Positions 1-5,488 of a stretch of 7,664 bases of DNA are shown piece by piece. This DNA comes from Desulfobacterales bacterium (GTDB lineage: Bacteria > Desulfobacterota > Desulfobacteria > Desulfobacterales > Desulfosalsimonadaceae). Every line of letters begins with the position of its first letter. Positions within the stretch are counted from its first letter, which is position 1. The translations under genes were made by a program, and so were the position numbers. Location of the stretch: contig JAOZOL010000111.1 of the NCBI GenBank assembly GCA_029933295.1, positions 1 through 7,664 on the forward strand. Reading direction: 5' to 3'. The notes under the pieces were generated by a model, which worked only from the letters and a program-made list of their open reading frames with translations, was not told where the DNA came from and made no database searches.

Positions 1-5
1 TATAA

Positions 6-39
6 AAAACCCGGAACCATTTTTATGGTTCCGGGTTTT
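6..39 (-). terminator. Rho-independent terminator of the dapA-like gene
   Basis: A perfect 15-bp inverted repeat (6-20 with 25-39) with a 4-base TTTT loop. Its core is ACCCGGAACCAT. Read on the minus strand, it lies 39 bases past the dapA-like stop codon, and its A/T flank (bases 4-9) becomes a run of six T, the classical intrinsic terminator layout. The plus strand also ends the stem in TTTT, so it may act in both directions on whatever lies to the left of the window. Confidence 0.9.
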
Positions 40-58
40 GCGTTTAATGTTTTGTGCG

Positions 59-81
59 TTAACCTGGATTTTTCAGGTTAA
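59..81 (-). repeat. Small hairpin overlapping the dapA-like stop codon
   Basis: TTAACCTG (59-66) pairs perfectly with CAGGTTAA (74-81) around a 7-base loop. The right arm contains the TAA stop of the minus-strand gene (78-80). It has no T-run of its own and sits just before the stronger terminator, so it may only be a secondary 3'-end structure. Confidence 0.5.
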
Positions 82-1112
82 TATTCCAGATAAGACAATC
101 CCTCCCAGTATCCGGGCGTCTGAATCCGCTCCTCAATATCGATATTAAAAAATTCCGCAGCCGGGGCAAGTATTTCCGGATTAATGGATTGAACCTGCCG
201 AACGGCAGACAGTACCGTTTCAACGCCCTTTTGCGTCATTTTCCCCAAAGGCCGCCGGCAAATGCCTGCCGGCATCCCGAGAATGTTCATCAGTGTTTTT
301 ACAGCAAGCGGGTTTCTGGCCCGGCATGTCACAATGCCGTAAGGGGTGTTTTCCAGGGTTTTCACCGTAACCAGATTAAAAAACGGTTTAAGGGCGGTTG
401 CAAGTGCCTTGGCTTCGGCAATATCACCCTGATTTAACAGGTTGACCATATCTGTCGCCGCTTTTGGCACAATGTTTGAAATCACTGAAATGACACCCTC
501 GGCATTGATCTCGGGATCGGCCATCATGTCGAATGTGATGGCGTCATCTCCGGATAAAATGGTGTAATCTTTTCCACAGCATTGCCTGGTACGTTTCATG
601 TTTTCCAGGCTCCCGGTGGCTTCCTTGACGGTTCTGACATTTTTAAATTTTTCGGCCAAAATTGCCAGATCCTCGGGGAGCAATTGCGCGCCGGTGCGTC
701 CCGGAATCACATAGGGGATGATCTGGGTTTCCGGAAATTCGGCGGCAACGGGTTCGACATATTCTTTTCGAATTTCAAGGGAGCTTGGGCCGTTATAGTA
801 TGGGTCAACAAGCAAAATCCCATCCACTCCAGCTTTGACGGCATGTTCAGAGGCTGAAAGAGTTTCATCCGTATTGTTGCTGCCGGTTCCGGCTATGCAT
901 AGACATTTATTTTTTGTGTTGTTAGCAATTTCCTGGATAACCCGGTAATGTTCGTTCCAGTTCAGGGTGGGGCTTTCCCCGGTTGTGCCCACAGCCAGTA
1001 TGCCGGTGATGCCGTTTTTGATCTGAAAATCTACCAGCTTTTCAAGGCCGGAATAATCGACTGAATCATCTGTAAATGGCGTGATGATGGCAGTATAACA
1101 TCCTGCACGCAT
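78..1112 (-). CDS. dapA: DapA-family pyruvate-dependent aldolase, probable 4-hydroxy-tetrahydrodipicolinate synthase
   Basis: 344 residues, cytoplasmic (beta/alpha)8 barrel of the DHDPS/N-acetylneuraminate lyase family. DapA condenses pyruvate with aspartate semialdehyde in the lysine and diaminopimelate pathway. Visible family residues are GTTGE (42-46, pyruvate carboxylate site), tandem Tyr105-Tyr106 in DPYYNGPS, Tyr134 and Arg139 in YVIPGRTG, and the Schiff-base lysine Lys163 in VKEATG. This set, especially the Tyr-Tyr and the RTG arginine, favours true DapA over sialate lyase or KDG aldolase. The protein runs about 35 residues past the usual DapA end (E. coli 292 aa): from about residue 310 there is a tail with the motif TPGYWEGLSYLEY. 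The start is fixed by GAGGAGG (1117-1123) four bases before ATG. It is monocistronic and diverges from the next gene. Lysine synthesis is inferred from family residues; another aldolase substrate remains possible. Confidence 0.85.
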   Translation of the reverse strand: MRAGCYTAIITPFTDDSVDYSGLEKLVDFQIKNGITGILAVGTTGESPTLNWNEHYRVIQEIANNTKNKCLCIAGTGSNNTDETLSASEHAVKAGVDGILLVDPYYNGPSSLEIRKEYVEPVAAEFPETQIIPYVIPGRTGAQLLPEDLAILAEKFKNVRTVKEATGSLENMKRTRQCCGKDYTILSGDDAITFDMMADPEINAEGVISVISNIVPKAATDMVNLLNQGDIAEAKALATALKPFFNLVTVKTLENTPYGIVTCRARNPLAVKTLMNILGMPAGICRRPLGKMTQKGVETVLSAVRQVQSINPEILAPAAEFFNIDIEERIQTPGYWEGLSYLEY

Positions 1113-1181
1113 AAAACCTCCTCAATTATATCACAAAATTTTATTGTAAATGATGGTTTGCAAAAATCAGAATTCCCATAA

Positions 1182-1209
1182 ATTATAAAAAATTAGAGAT
1201 CATTGTCAA
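1182..1209 (-). promoter_or_regulatory. Consensus sigma70 promoter of the dapA-like gene
   Basis: On the minus strand TTGACA (1209-1204) is followed after 16 bases by TATAAT (1187-1182); both hexamers match the consensus exactly. Transcription should start near 1175, giving a leader of about 63 bases to the ATG at 1112. That leader is too short for a lysine riboswitch, which suggests strong constitutive expression. Confidence 0.8.
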
Positions 1210-1333
1210 TCAAAAATCAATTTTTTCCACAGGATGGCCCGATCGTTCTTACAGGCATCTGTATGCTTTGCTTATGCCCGGGGTTTCATAAAATTATATC
1301 CCGTTTTTGCTTGACAATACTGATAGATTTAGA

Positions 1334-1349
1334 CAAACTTTTTAGTTTG
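1334..1349. repeat. Interrupted palindrome, possible operator
   Basis: CAAACT and AGTTTG form a perfect 6-bp dyad around TTTT. It begins 17 bases after an isolated TTGACA (1311-1316), where a -10 element would be expected, and about 97 bases before the downstream start codon. It could be a regulator site or chance in AT-rich DNA; I cannot assign it to a known regulator. Confidence 0.3.
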
Positions 1350-1398
1350 AGGCAAAAAGAAATAAATACATATGCAATTATTTTTCGATGATCGCATA

Positions 1399-1404
1399 TA
1401 TAAT
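1399..1404 (+). promoter_or_regulatory. Possible -10 element for the 110-residue gene
   Basis: A perfect TATAAT 41 bases before the ATG at 1446. The matching -35 region (about 1375-1382) shows only CAATTA/ATTATT, a poor match, so an activator-dependent or chance element is equally possible. Local composition is very AT-rich, which raises the chance of a random match. Confidence 0.35.
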
Positions 1405-1445
1405 AAATATTATTATTAATTTTGTTTCTTAAGGGAGGTATGATT

Positions 1446-1778
1446 ATGTCGGATTTTTATATTAATTTATTTTTGGATGCTGAAAAATTAGAAAAAATTG
1501 AAGCGGCCGGATTGGTCGACCAGGTTATGGAAATAGATGGGAAAAAGGCGGTTCAGGTGGGCATGACCAAGAAGGACAAAAAAAAATTAATAAAAGGGTT
1601 TGAGGGCTTAACTTTTGATGAGAGCAACGCTTGCGTGCTGCCGGAAGAAGGGAATAACACCTTAATGGATATTATATCGGAAATGAAGTCCTTAGATGTT
1701 ATGAAATTTGCAATTATAAAGCTCTATAATCCGCTTGCAGGAAGGGATGTATTCGGAAGGGGTTCAGGCGGGCGTTAA
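1446..1778 (+). CDS. Unrecognised 110-residue protein upstream of the dsr locus
   Basis: I do not recognise this family. It is a small, soluble-looking protein without a signal peptide or membrane segment. It has a helical N-terminal part (DAEKLEKIEAAGLVDQVMEI), a very Lys-rich patch (TKKDKKKLIK, 41-50), a single cysteine (Cys63), and a short Gly/Arg tail (GRDVFGRGSGGR, 99-110). It lacks the cysteine motifs of DsrE/F/H or DsrC. The start is ATG 1446, seven bases after AGGGAGG (1432-1438); an in-frame ATG at 1440 is too close to that site, and TTG 1422 lies upstream of it. A run of nine A (1578-1586) encodes Lys45-47. The TPR gene follows after 29 bases, so the two are probably co-transcribed. 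Coding status is supported by the strong ribosome binding site and spacing. Confidence 0.75.
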   Translation: MSDFYINLFLDAEKLEKIEAAGLVDQVMEIDGKKAVQVGMTKKDKKKLIKGFEGLTFDESNACVLPEEGNNTLMDIISEMKSLDVMKFAIIKLYNPLAGRDVFGRGSGGR

Positions 1779-1807
1779 GAGATAAATTTCGATAAAGGAA
1801 GTTAATC

Positions 1808-2431
1808 ATGTCGCAAGAAAAGACCATCGAAGAATATATTGCCCAGGAGCGGTTTGCCCTGATGTCAAATCCGGAATGCGGAACCACCCATTATAACCTG
1901 GCCACCGCCCTGTTAAATACAAGGCAGCTGGATGAGGCTGAAAAGGAATTTAAAGCAGCTGTCAGGTATAGCCCTGGCCTTGCAGAAGCGTATGTGCAGC
2001 TGGGCGGAATCTGCCTTCAGCGGGGAGATCTGGACGGATGCCTGGAATGTAACCAGGGAGCGGTCAATTCGCGGCCGCGGTTTGCCGAAGGGTACGGAAA
2101 TATCGGGTTTGTTCAGCTTCAAAAAGGAAATATCGATAAAGCCATTGTGGCCTTAGAAAAAGCGGTCAATTTTAACAATATGTTTATTCAGGCGTTCACG
2201 ACACTGGCCAATGCATATTTATTTAAAGGACTGGTGGACAAAAGCATTGAAATGAATTTAAAGGCCCTTGCCATTGATGATAAATTTCCCATTGCCCATA
2301 ATAATCTGGCGATTTGCTATCTGGAAAAGGAAGACTTCGAACTGGCGGTAAAACATTGTGATCAGGCAATGGCGCTTGGGTATGAGGTGGCGCATGAAAT
2401 ATTAAAAGAGATCGATCAACACCGAAAATAA
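1808..2431 (+). CDS. TPR-repeat protein
   Basis: 207 residues, almost wholly tetratricopeptide repeats. Five 34-residue units follow in strict register, at about 24-57, 58-91, 92-125, 126-159 and 160-193, with the usual small/aromatic positions (NLATALL...LDEAEKEFKAAV, YGNIGFVQLQKGNIDKAIVALEKAV, HNNLAICYLEKEDFELAVKHC). There is no signal peptide, lipobox or transmembrane segment, so it should be a cytoplasmic scaffold or adaptor made only of TPRs plus a short N-terminal helix. The start is supported by AAGGAAG (1795-1801) six bases upstream. It lies 29 bases after the 110-residue gene and 244 bases before dsrA. No clear terminator separates it from dsrA, so read-through into dsr is possible. 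The partner protein cannot be told from sequence; a role in assembling or regulating sulfite reductase is only inference from position. Confidence 0.9.
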   Translation: MSQEKTIEEYIAQERFALMSNPECGTTHYNLATALLNTRQLDEAEKEFKAAVRYSPGLAEAYVQLGGICLQRGDLDGCLECNQGAVNSRPRFAEGYGNIGFVQLQKGNIDKAIVALEKAVNFNNMFIQAFTTLANAYLFKGLVDKSIEMNLKALAIDDKFPIAHNNLAICYLEKEDFELAVKHCDQAMALGYEVAHEILKEIDQHRK

Positions 2432-2439
2432 GCGCCCTG

Positions 2440-2454
2440 CTGAAAGTCTTTCAG
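2440..2454. repeat. Perfect short palindrome after the TPR gene
   Basis: CTGAAAG-T-CTTTCAG, a 7-bp dyad with a single central base, starts nine bases after the TPR stop codon and 48 bases before the dsr -35 element. There is no T-run after it and a 1-base loop is unfavourable in RNA, so it is not a standard terminator. A DNA-binding site upstream of the dsr promoter is an alternative. Confidence 0.4.
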
Positions 2455-2501
2455 AGAATGGAAGGGGTAATGATCGCTCGTAATTATTGATGCCTTTTTT
2501 G

Positions 2502-2529
2502 TTGACAAAGAAGAGTTGATTTCTATAAA
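2502..2529 (+). promoter_or_regulatory. Strong sigma70 promoter of the dsr operon
   Basis: TTGACA (2502-2507), a 16-base spacer, then TATAAA (2524-2529): 11 of 12 consensus positions. The predicted start is near 2536. This fits the high constitutive expression expected of sulfite reductase in a sulfate reducer. Confidence 0.75.
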
Positions 2530-2535
2530 CTATTT

Positions 2536-2675
2536 CTTTTGAGTAAAAGCTAAAAGCCCTTATTGGGTGGTTGATTAGTCTTTAAAGAACAGATGCTGAC
2601 TGTTTATAAGATTAATTTAGGATATGGTATGCCAAGCATAACTGTTTAATTAATAATGAAAAAGGGAGGTAAACA
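2536..2675 (+). other. Predicted 5' leader of the dsr mRNA
   Basis: About 140 untranslated bases lie between the inferred transcription start and the dsrA ATG. The stretch is AT-rich, with only weak hairpins (for example TATGC/GCATA at 2628-2640), and ends in the strong site AAGGGAGG (2662-2669). I see no known riboswitch and no leader peptide with a convincing ribosome binding site. Confidence 0.45.
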
Positions 2676-3995
2676 ATGGCAAAACATGCGACACCTTTGC
2701 TGGATCAGCTTGAAAGCGGGCCGTGGCCGAGCTTTGTATCTGATATGAAGCAGGAGGCTGAGGCAAGGGCAAAGAATGAAAACAATGTGGAATATCAGAT
2801 ACCCCAGGATGCGTGTGAAGACCTTCTGGGTGTTCTTGAGCTTTCCTTCAAAGACGGGACAACCCACTGGAAACACGGTGGTATTGTGGGGGTGTTCGGT
2901 TACGGCGGCGGTGTTATCGGCCGTTATTGTGATCAACCGGAAAATTTTCCCGGGGTGGCGCATTTTCATACCATGCGCGTCAGCCAGCCGGCAGGAAAAT
3001 TTTACACCACAAAATACTTAAAGGAGATTTGTGATCTTTGGGAGCGCCGTGGCAGCGGCCTGACCAACATGCACGGGTCCACCGGGGATATTATTTTTCT
3101 CGGTACCACAACCCCCCAGCTTGAAGAAATCTTTTATGAATTGACTCATAACCTGAATCAGGACCTGGGCGGTTCCGGTTCAAACCTCCGCACTCCCTCC
3201 GACTGTATAGGTCAGGCCCGGTGCGAGTATGCCTGCTTTGATACACAGGATCTGTGTCATAACCTGACAAACGAGTATCAGGATGAACTGCATCGTCCGG
3301 CATTCCCTTATAAGTTTAAATTTAAATTTGACGGCTGTCCCAATTGCTGCGTGGCTTCCATCGCCCGTTCGGACCTTTCATTTATCGGCACATGGAAAGA
3401 CGATATCCGGATTGATCAGGACGCGGTTGCCGGATATGTAAGCGGTGAGTTTAAACCCAATGCCGGAGCCCATGCAGGTCGGGACTGGGGTCCGTTTGAT
3501 ATCCAAAAAGAGGTAATCGACCTCTGCCCCACCGGATGCATGAAATATGAGGACGGCAAGCTTTTGATCAATAATAAAGAATGTACCCGGTGTATGCATT
3601 GCATCAACGTGATGCCTCGGGCGTTAAGGCCTGGCCTTGAAAGGGGATGCTCAATGCTGGCCGGCGCCAAGGCTCCAATCCTTGATGGTGCCCAGATGGG
3701 TTCCCTGCTGGTTCCGTTTATCGAGGTGAACAAGGATAACGATTATCAGGAGATTAAAGACGTTATCGAAAAGATTTGGGACTGGTGGATGGAAGAGGGC
3801 AAAAACCGCGAGCGGCTTGGCGAATTGATGAAACGCCAGGGCTTCCAGAAACTTCTGGAAGTTACGGAAATTAAGCCTGTTCCGCAGCATGTCCAGGAAC
3901 CGCGAAGTAACCCTTATATTTTCTGGAAAGAAGATGAAGTTGAGGGGGGCTGGGATCGTGACATTAATGAATTTAGAAAACACCATCAGCGATAG
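2676..3995 (+). CDS. dsrA: Dissimilatory sulfite reductase alpha subunit DsrA
   Basis: 439 residues, full length. It forms the cytoplasmic alpha2beta2 enzyme that reduces sulfite with six electrons, passing the product to DsrC. The siroheme-associated [4Fe-4S] ligands are Cys177 and Cys183 (CIGQARC) and Cys221 and Cys225 (CPNCC). An inserted ferredoxin domain carries Cys284 (LCPTGC) and Cys303, Cys306 and Cys309 (CTRCMHC). Arg83, Arg101, Arg172, Arg231 and Lys213/215/217 (KFKFK) match the anion- and siroheme-binding basic residues that I recall from the D. vulgaris enzyme, at the same numbering. In solved structures the catalytic siroheme is the one associated with DsrB, the DsrA site being mainly structural. 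The start ATG is preceded by AAGGGAGG (2662-2669) at normal spacing. It is the first gene of the operon; dsrB begins 12 bases after its stop. Confidence 0.98.
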   Translation: MAKHATPLLDQLESGPWPSFVSDMKQEAEARAKNENNVEYQIPQDACEDLLGVLELSFKDGTTHWKHGGIVGVFGYGGGVIGRYCDQPENFPGVAHFHTMRVSQPAGKFYTTKYLKEICDLWERRGSGLTNMHGSTGDIIFLGTTTPQLEEIFYELTHNLNQDLGGSGSNLRTPSDCIGQARCEYACFDTQDLCHNLTNEYQDELHRPAFPYKFKFKFDGCPNCCVASIARSDLSFIGTWKDDIRIDQDAVAGYVSGEFKPNAGAHAGRDWGPFDIQKEVIDLCPTGCMKYEDGKLLINNKECTRCMHCINVMPRALRPGLERGCSMLAGAKAPILDGAQMGSLLVPFIEVNKDNDYQEIKDVIEKIWDWWMEEGKNRERLGELMKRQGFQKLLEVTEIKPVPQHVQEPRSNPYIFWKEDEVEGGWDRDINEFRKHHQR

Positions 3996-4007
3996 GGGGT
4001 GATGATA

Positions 4008-5156
4008 ATGACATTTATATCTTCGGGTTATAACCCAGATAAACCGATGGAAGACAGGATAACCGACATCGGACCAAGGCATTTTGAAGAATTTTATCCG
4101 GAAGTTATTAAAAATAACAAGGGTAAATGGCTGTATCATGAAATTCTAAAACCCGGTGTTCTGGTTCATGTTTCAGAAACCGGAGATGAAGTATACACCG
4201 TCAGGGTCGGCGGTGCCCGGTTGATGAGTATTACGCATATCCGTGAGATTTGTGAAATCGCGGACAAACATTGTGACGGTCATTTGCGGTTCACCACGCG
4301 AAACAACATTGAATTTATGGTTGACAGCAAGGACAAGGTGGAACCTCTGATTCAGGATCTGGAAAGCCGGAAGTTTGACGGCGGCAGTTTTAAATTCCCG
4401 GTGGGCGGAACCGGCGCAGGGATTACCAATATCATTCATACCCAGGGTTGGATTCACTGTCATACCCCGGCAACCGATGCATCCGGTACGGTAAAAGCGA
4501 CTTTGGATGAGGTTTTTTCAGACTTTCAGAATATGCGGCTTCCGGCACATTTGCGTATATCCATGGCCTGTTGTTTGAATATGTGCGGTGCGGTACATTG
4601 TTCTGACATCGCAATTTTGGGCTATCATCGCAAACCACCCATGGTTGATGATGCGTATCTTGATAAAATATGCGAGCTTCCCCTGGCAATTGCGGCATGC
4701 CCGACAGCAGCACTTAAACCGACTAAGGTTGAACTGGAAGACGGCACCACCGTTAAAAGTATTGCCATTAATCGGGATCGTTGCATGTTCTGTGGAAACT
4801 GTTACACCATGTGTCCGTCGCTGCCCCTTGCTGACAAGGAAGGCGATGGTATTGTTCTCATGGTCGGCGGTAAGGTATCCAACCGGATTTCCGCGCCCAA
4901 GTTTTCCAAGGTGGTTGTGGCGTTTATTCCCAATGAAATGCCGAGATGGCCTACCATGACCAAAACCATCAAGCAGATCATTGAAGCCTATGCAGCGGAT
5001 GCGCGAAAATACGAGCGGCTTGGCGAATGGGCTGAACGGATCGGCTGGGAGCGGTTTTTTGAGAAAACCGGGCTTGAATTTACGCATCATCTTATTGATG
5101 ATTTCCGTGATCCGGCGTATTATACATGGCGTCAGACCTCGAATTTCAAGTTCTAA
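4008..5156 (+). CDS. dsrB: Dissimilatory sulfite reductase beta subunit DsrB
   Basis: 382 residues, about the length of D. vulgaris DsrB (381), with the conserved ends MTFISSGYNP and WRQTSNFKF. Cluster ligands are Cys151 (IHCHTP) and Cys188, Cys189 and Cys193 (ACCLNMCG); in known structures the last of these bridges the catalytic siroheme. The ferredoxin domain has Cys231 (ACPTAA) and Cys259, Cys262, Cys265 and Cys269 (CMFCGNCYTMC). The start is ATG 4008, chosen because AGGGGGT (3994-4000) lies seven bases upstream and because the protein then matches the family N-terminus. The in-frame GTG 3999 and ATG 4002 overlap or abut that ribosome binding site. The site itself overlaps the dsrA stop codon, so the two subunits are probably translationally coupled, as suits 1:1 assembly. 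Confidence 0.98.
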   Translation: MTFISSGYNPDKPMEDRITDIGPRHFEEFYPEVIKNNKGKWLYHEILKPGVLVHVSETGDEVYTVRVGGARLMSITHIREICEIADKHCDGHLRFTTRNNIEFMVDSKDKVEPLIQDLESRKFDGGSFKFPVGGTGAGITNIIHTQGWIHCHTPATDASGTVKATLDEVFSDFQNMRLPAHLRISMACCLNMCGAVHCSDIAILGYHRKPPMVDDAYLDKICELPLAIAACPTAALKPTKVELEDGTTVKSIAINRDRCMFCGNCYTMCPSLPLADKEGDGIVLMVGGKVSNRISAPKFSKVVVAFIPNEMPRWPTMTKTIKQIIEAYAADARKYERLGEWAERIGWERFFEKTGLEFTHHLIDDFRDPAYYTWRQTSNFKF

Positions 5157-5171
5157 TTATCATTAAATAAT

Positions 5172-5213
5172 TTTCCGGGGGCCAGGGTACAAAAGGCCCC
5201 GTGCCCCCGGAAA
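5172..5213 (+). repeat. GC-rich hairpin between dsrB and dsrD
   Basis: TTTCCGGGGGC (5172-5182) pairs perfectly over 11 bp with GCCCCCGGAAA (5203-5213). After a 2x2 internal mismatch, three further G-C pairs can form (5185-5187 with 5198-5200). It begins 16 bases after the dsrB stop, and its right arm ends 11 bases before the dsrD ribosome binding site. The bases that follow are A-rich rather than a T-run, so it is not a canonical terminator for the plus strand. It may instead protect or process the dsrAB transcript or reduce dsrD expression. Confidence 0.75.
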
Positions 5214-5236
5214 GATTTGATATAAAGGATATGTCC

Positions 5237-5476
5237 ATGGAATTAGAAGAGGCAAAAGAGAAAATAGTTGAAGCCCTGACAAAAAAAGCAAAATCAAAAT
5301 CAAAATTTTACTTCAATGATTTGAGTAAAATTCTTGATTTAAAACCCAGGGCAGCAAAAAAACTTATCACCAGGCTGATAGAAACAGAAGTTTTAGAATA
5401 CTGGTCTTCCGGCAGCACAACCATGTATGGTCTTAAGGGCATGGGGAAACAGGCTGCGGCCGAGCACGAAGATTGA
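5237..5476 (+). CDS. dsrD: DsrD, activator of dissimilatory sulfite reductase
   Basis: 79 residues, against 78 in D. vulgaris. DsrD is a small cytoplasmic winged-helix protein, reported in 2022 as an allosteric activator of DsrAB; it was earlier thought to bind DNA. Family marks are the basic stretch KSKSKFYFNDL (19-29) and the nearly invariant wing EVLEYWSSGSTTMYGLKG (51-68), followed by the acidic tail AAAEHED. The start is ATG 5237, seven bases after AAGGA (5225-5229). GTG 5201 would put the start inside the hairpin arm, and ATG 5231 is one base from the ribosome binding site. The Lys/Ser region is encoded by three tandem CAAAAT units (5289-5306) after an A7 run (5281-5287). It sits 80 bases after dsrB and 12 bases before dsrN. 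Confidence 0.96.
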   Translation: MELEEAKEKIVEALTKKAKSKSKFYFNDLSKILDLKPRAAKKLITRLIETEVLEYWSSGSTTMYGLKGMGKQAAAEHED

Positions 5477-5488
5477 TTTTAATGCAGG

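Larger units (their letters stand above)
1113..1445. other. Divergent AT-rich intergenic region
   Basis: A 333-base gap between the minus-strand dapA-like gene and the plus-strand 110-residue gene. It holds the dapA promoter (1182-1209), an isolated TTGACA (1311-1316), a short dyad (1334-1349) and a TATAAT (1399-1404) close to the downstream gene. A 62-codon open frame crosses it but has no ribosome binding site or convincing start. I see no RNA gene or attachment site. Confidence 0.6.

Noticed and set aside
1113..1175. Lysine riboswitch in front of the dapA-like gene
   Set aside because: The predicted leader is only about 63 bases, far shorter than a lysine riboswitch.
1203..1391. 62-codon plus-strand open frame in the divergent intergenic region
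   Set aside because: No ribosome binding site, no convincing start codon, AT-rich non-coding composition, and it overlaps promoter-like elements.
1446..1778. Assignment of the 110-residue protein to DsrE or DsrC
   Set aside because: It lacks the C-terminal cysteines of DsrC and the cysteine motif of DsrE; it has one cysteine (Cys63) in an unrelated context.
3651..4139. 162-codon open frame antisense to the dsrA-dsrB junction
   Set aside because: Shadow of two certain genes, with no recognisable motif.
4518..5090. 190-codon open frame antisense to dsrB
   Set aside because: It lies fully inside a certain gene on the opposite strand and resembles no known protein; long antisense frames are common opposite GC-biased codons.
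5172..5213. Reading the dsrB-dsrD hairpin as an intrinsic terminator
   Set aside because: The bases after the stem on the plus strand are AAAGATTTGA, not a T-run, and two operon genes follow closely.
5201..5236. Upstream GTG start for dsrD, adding 12 residues
   Set aside because: It lies inside the hairpin arm with no ribosome binding site; ATG 5237 has a well-spaced AAGGA and gives the family length.
5477..5488. Cobalamin riboswitch controlling the CbiA-like gene
   Set aside because: Only 12 bases separate it from dsrD, leaving no room.
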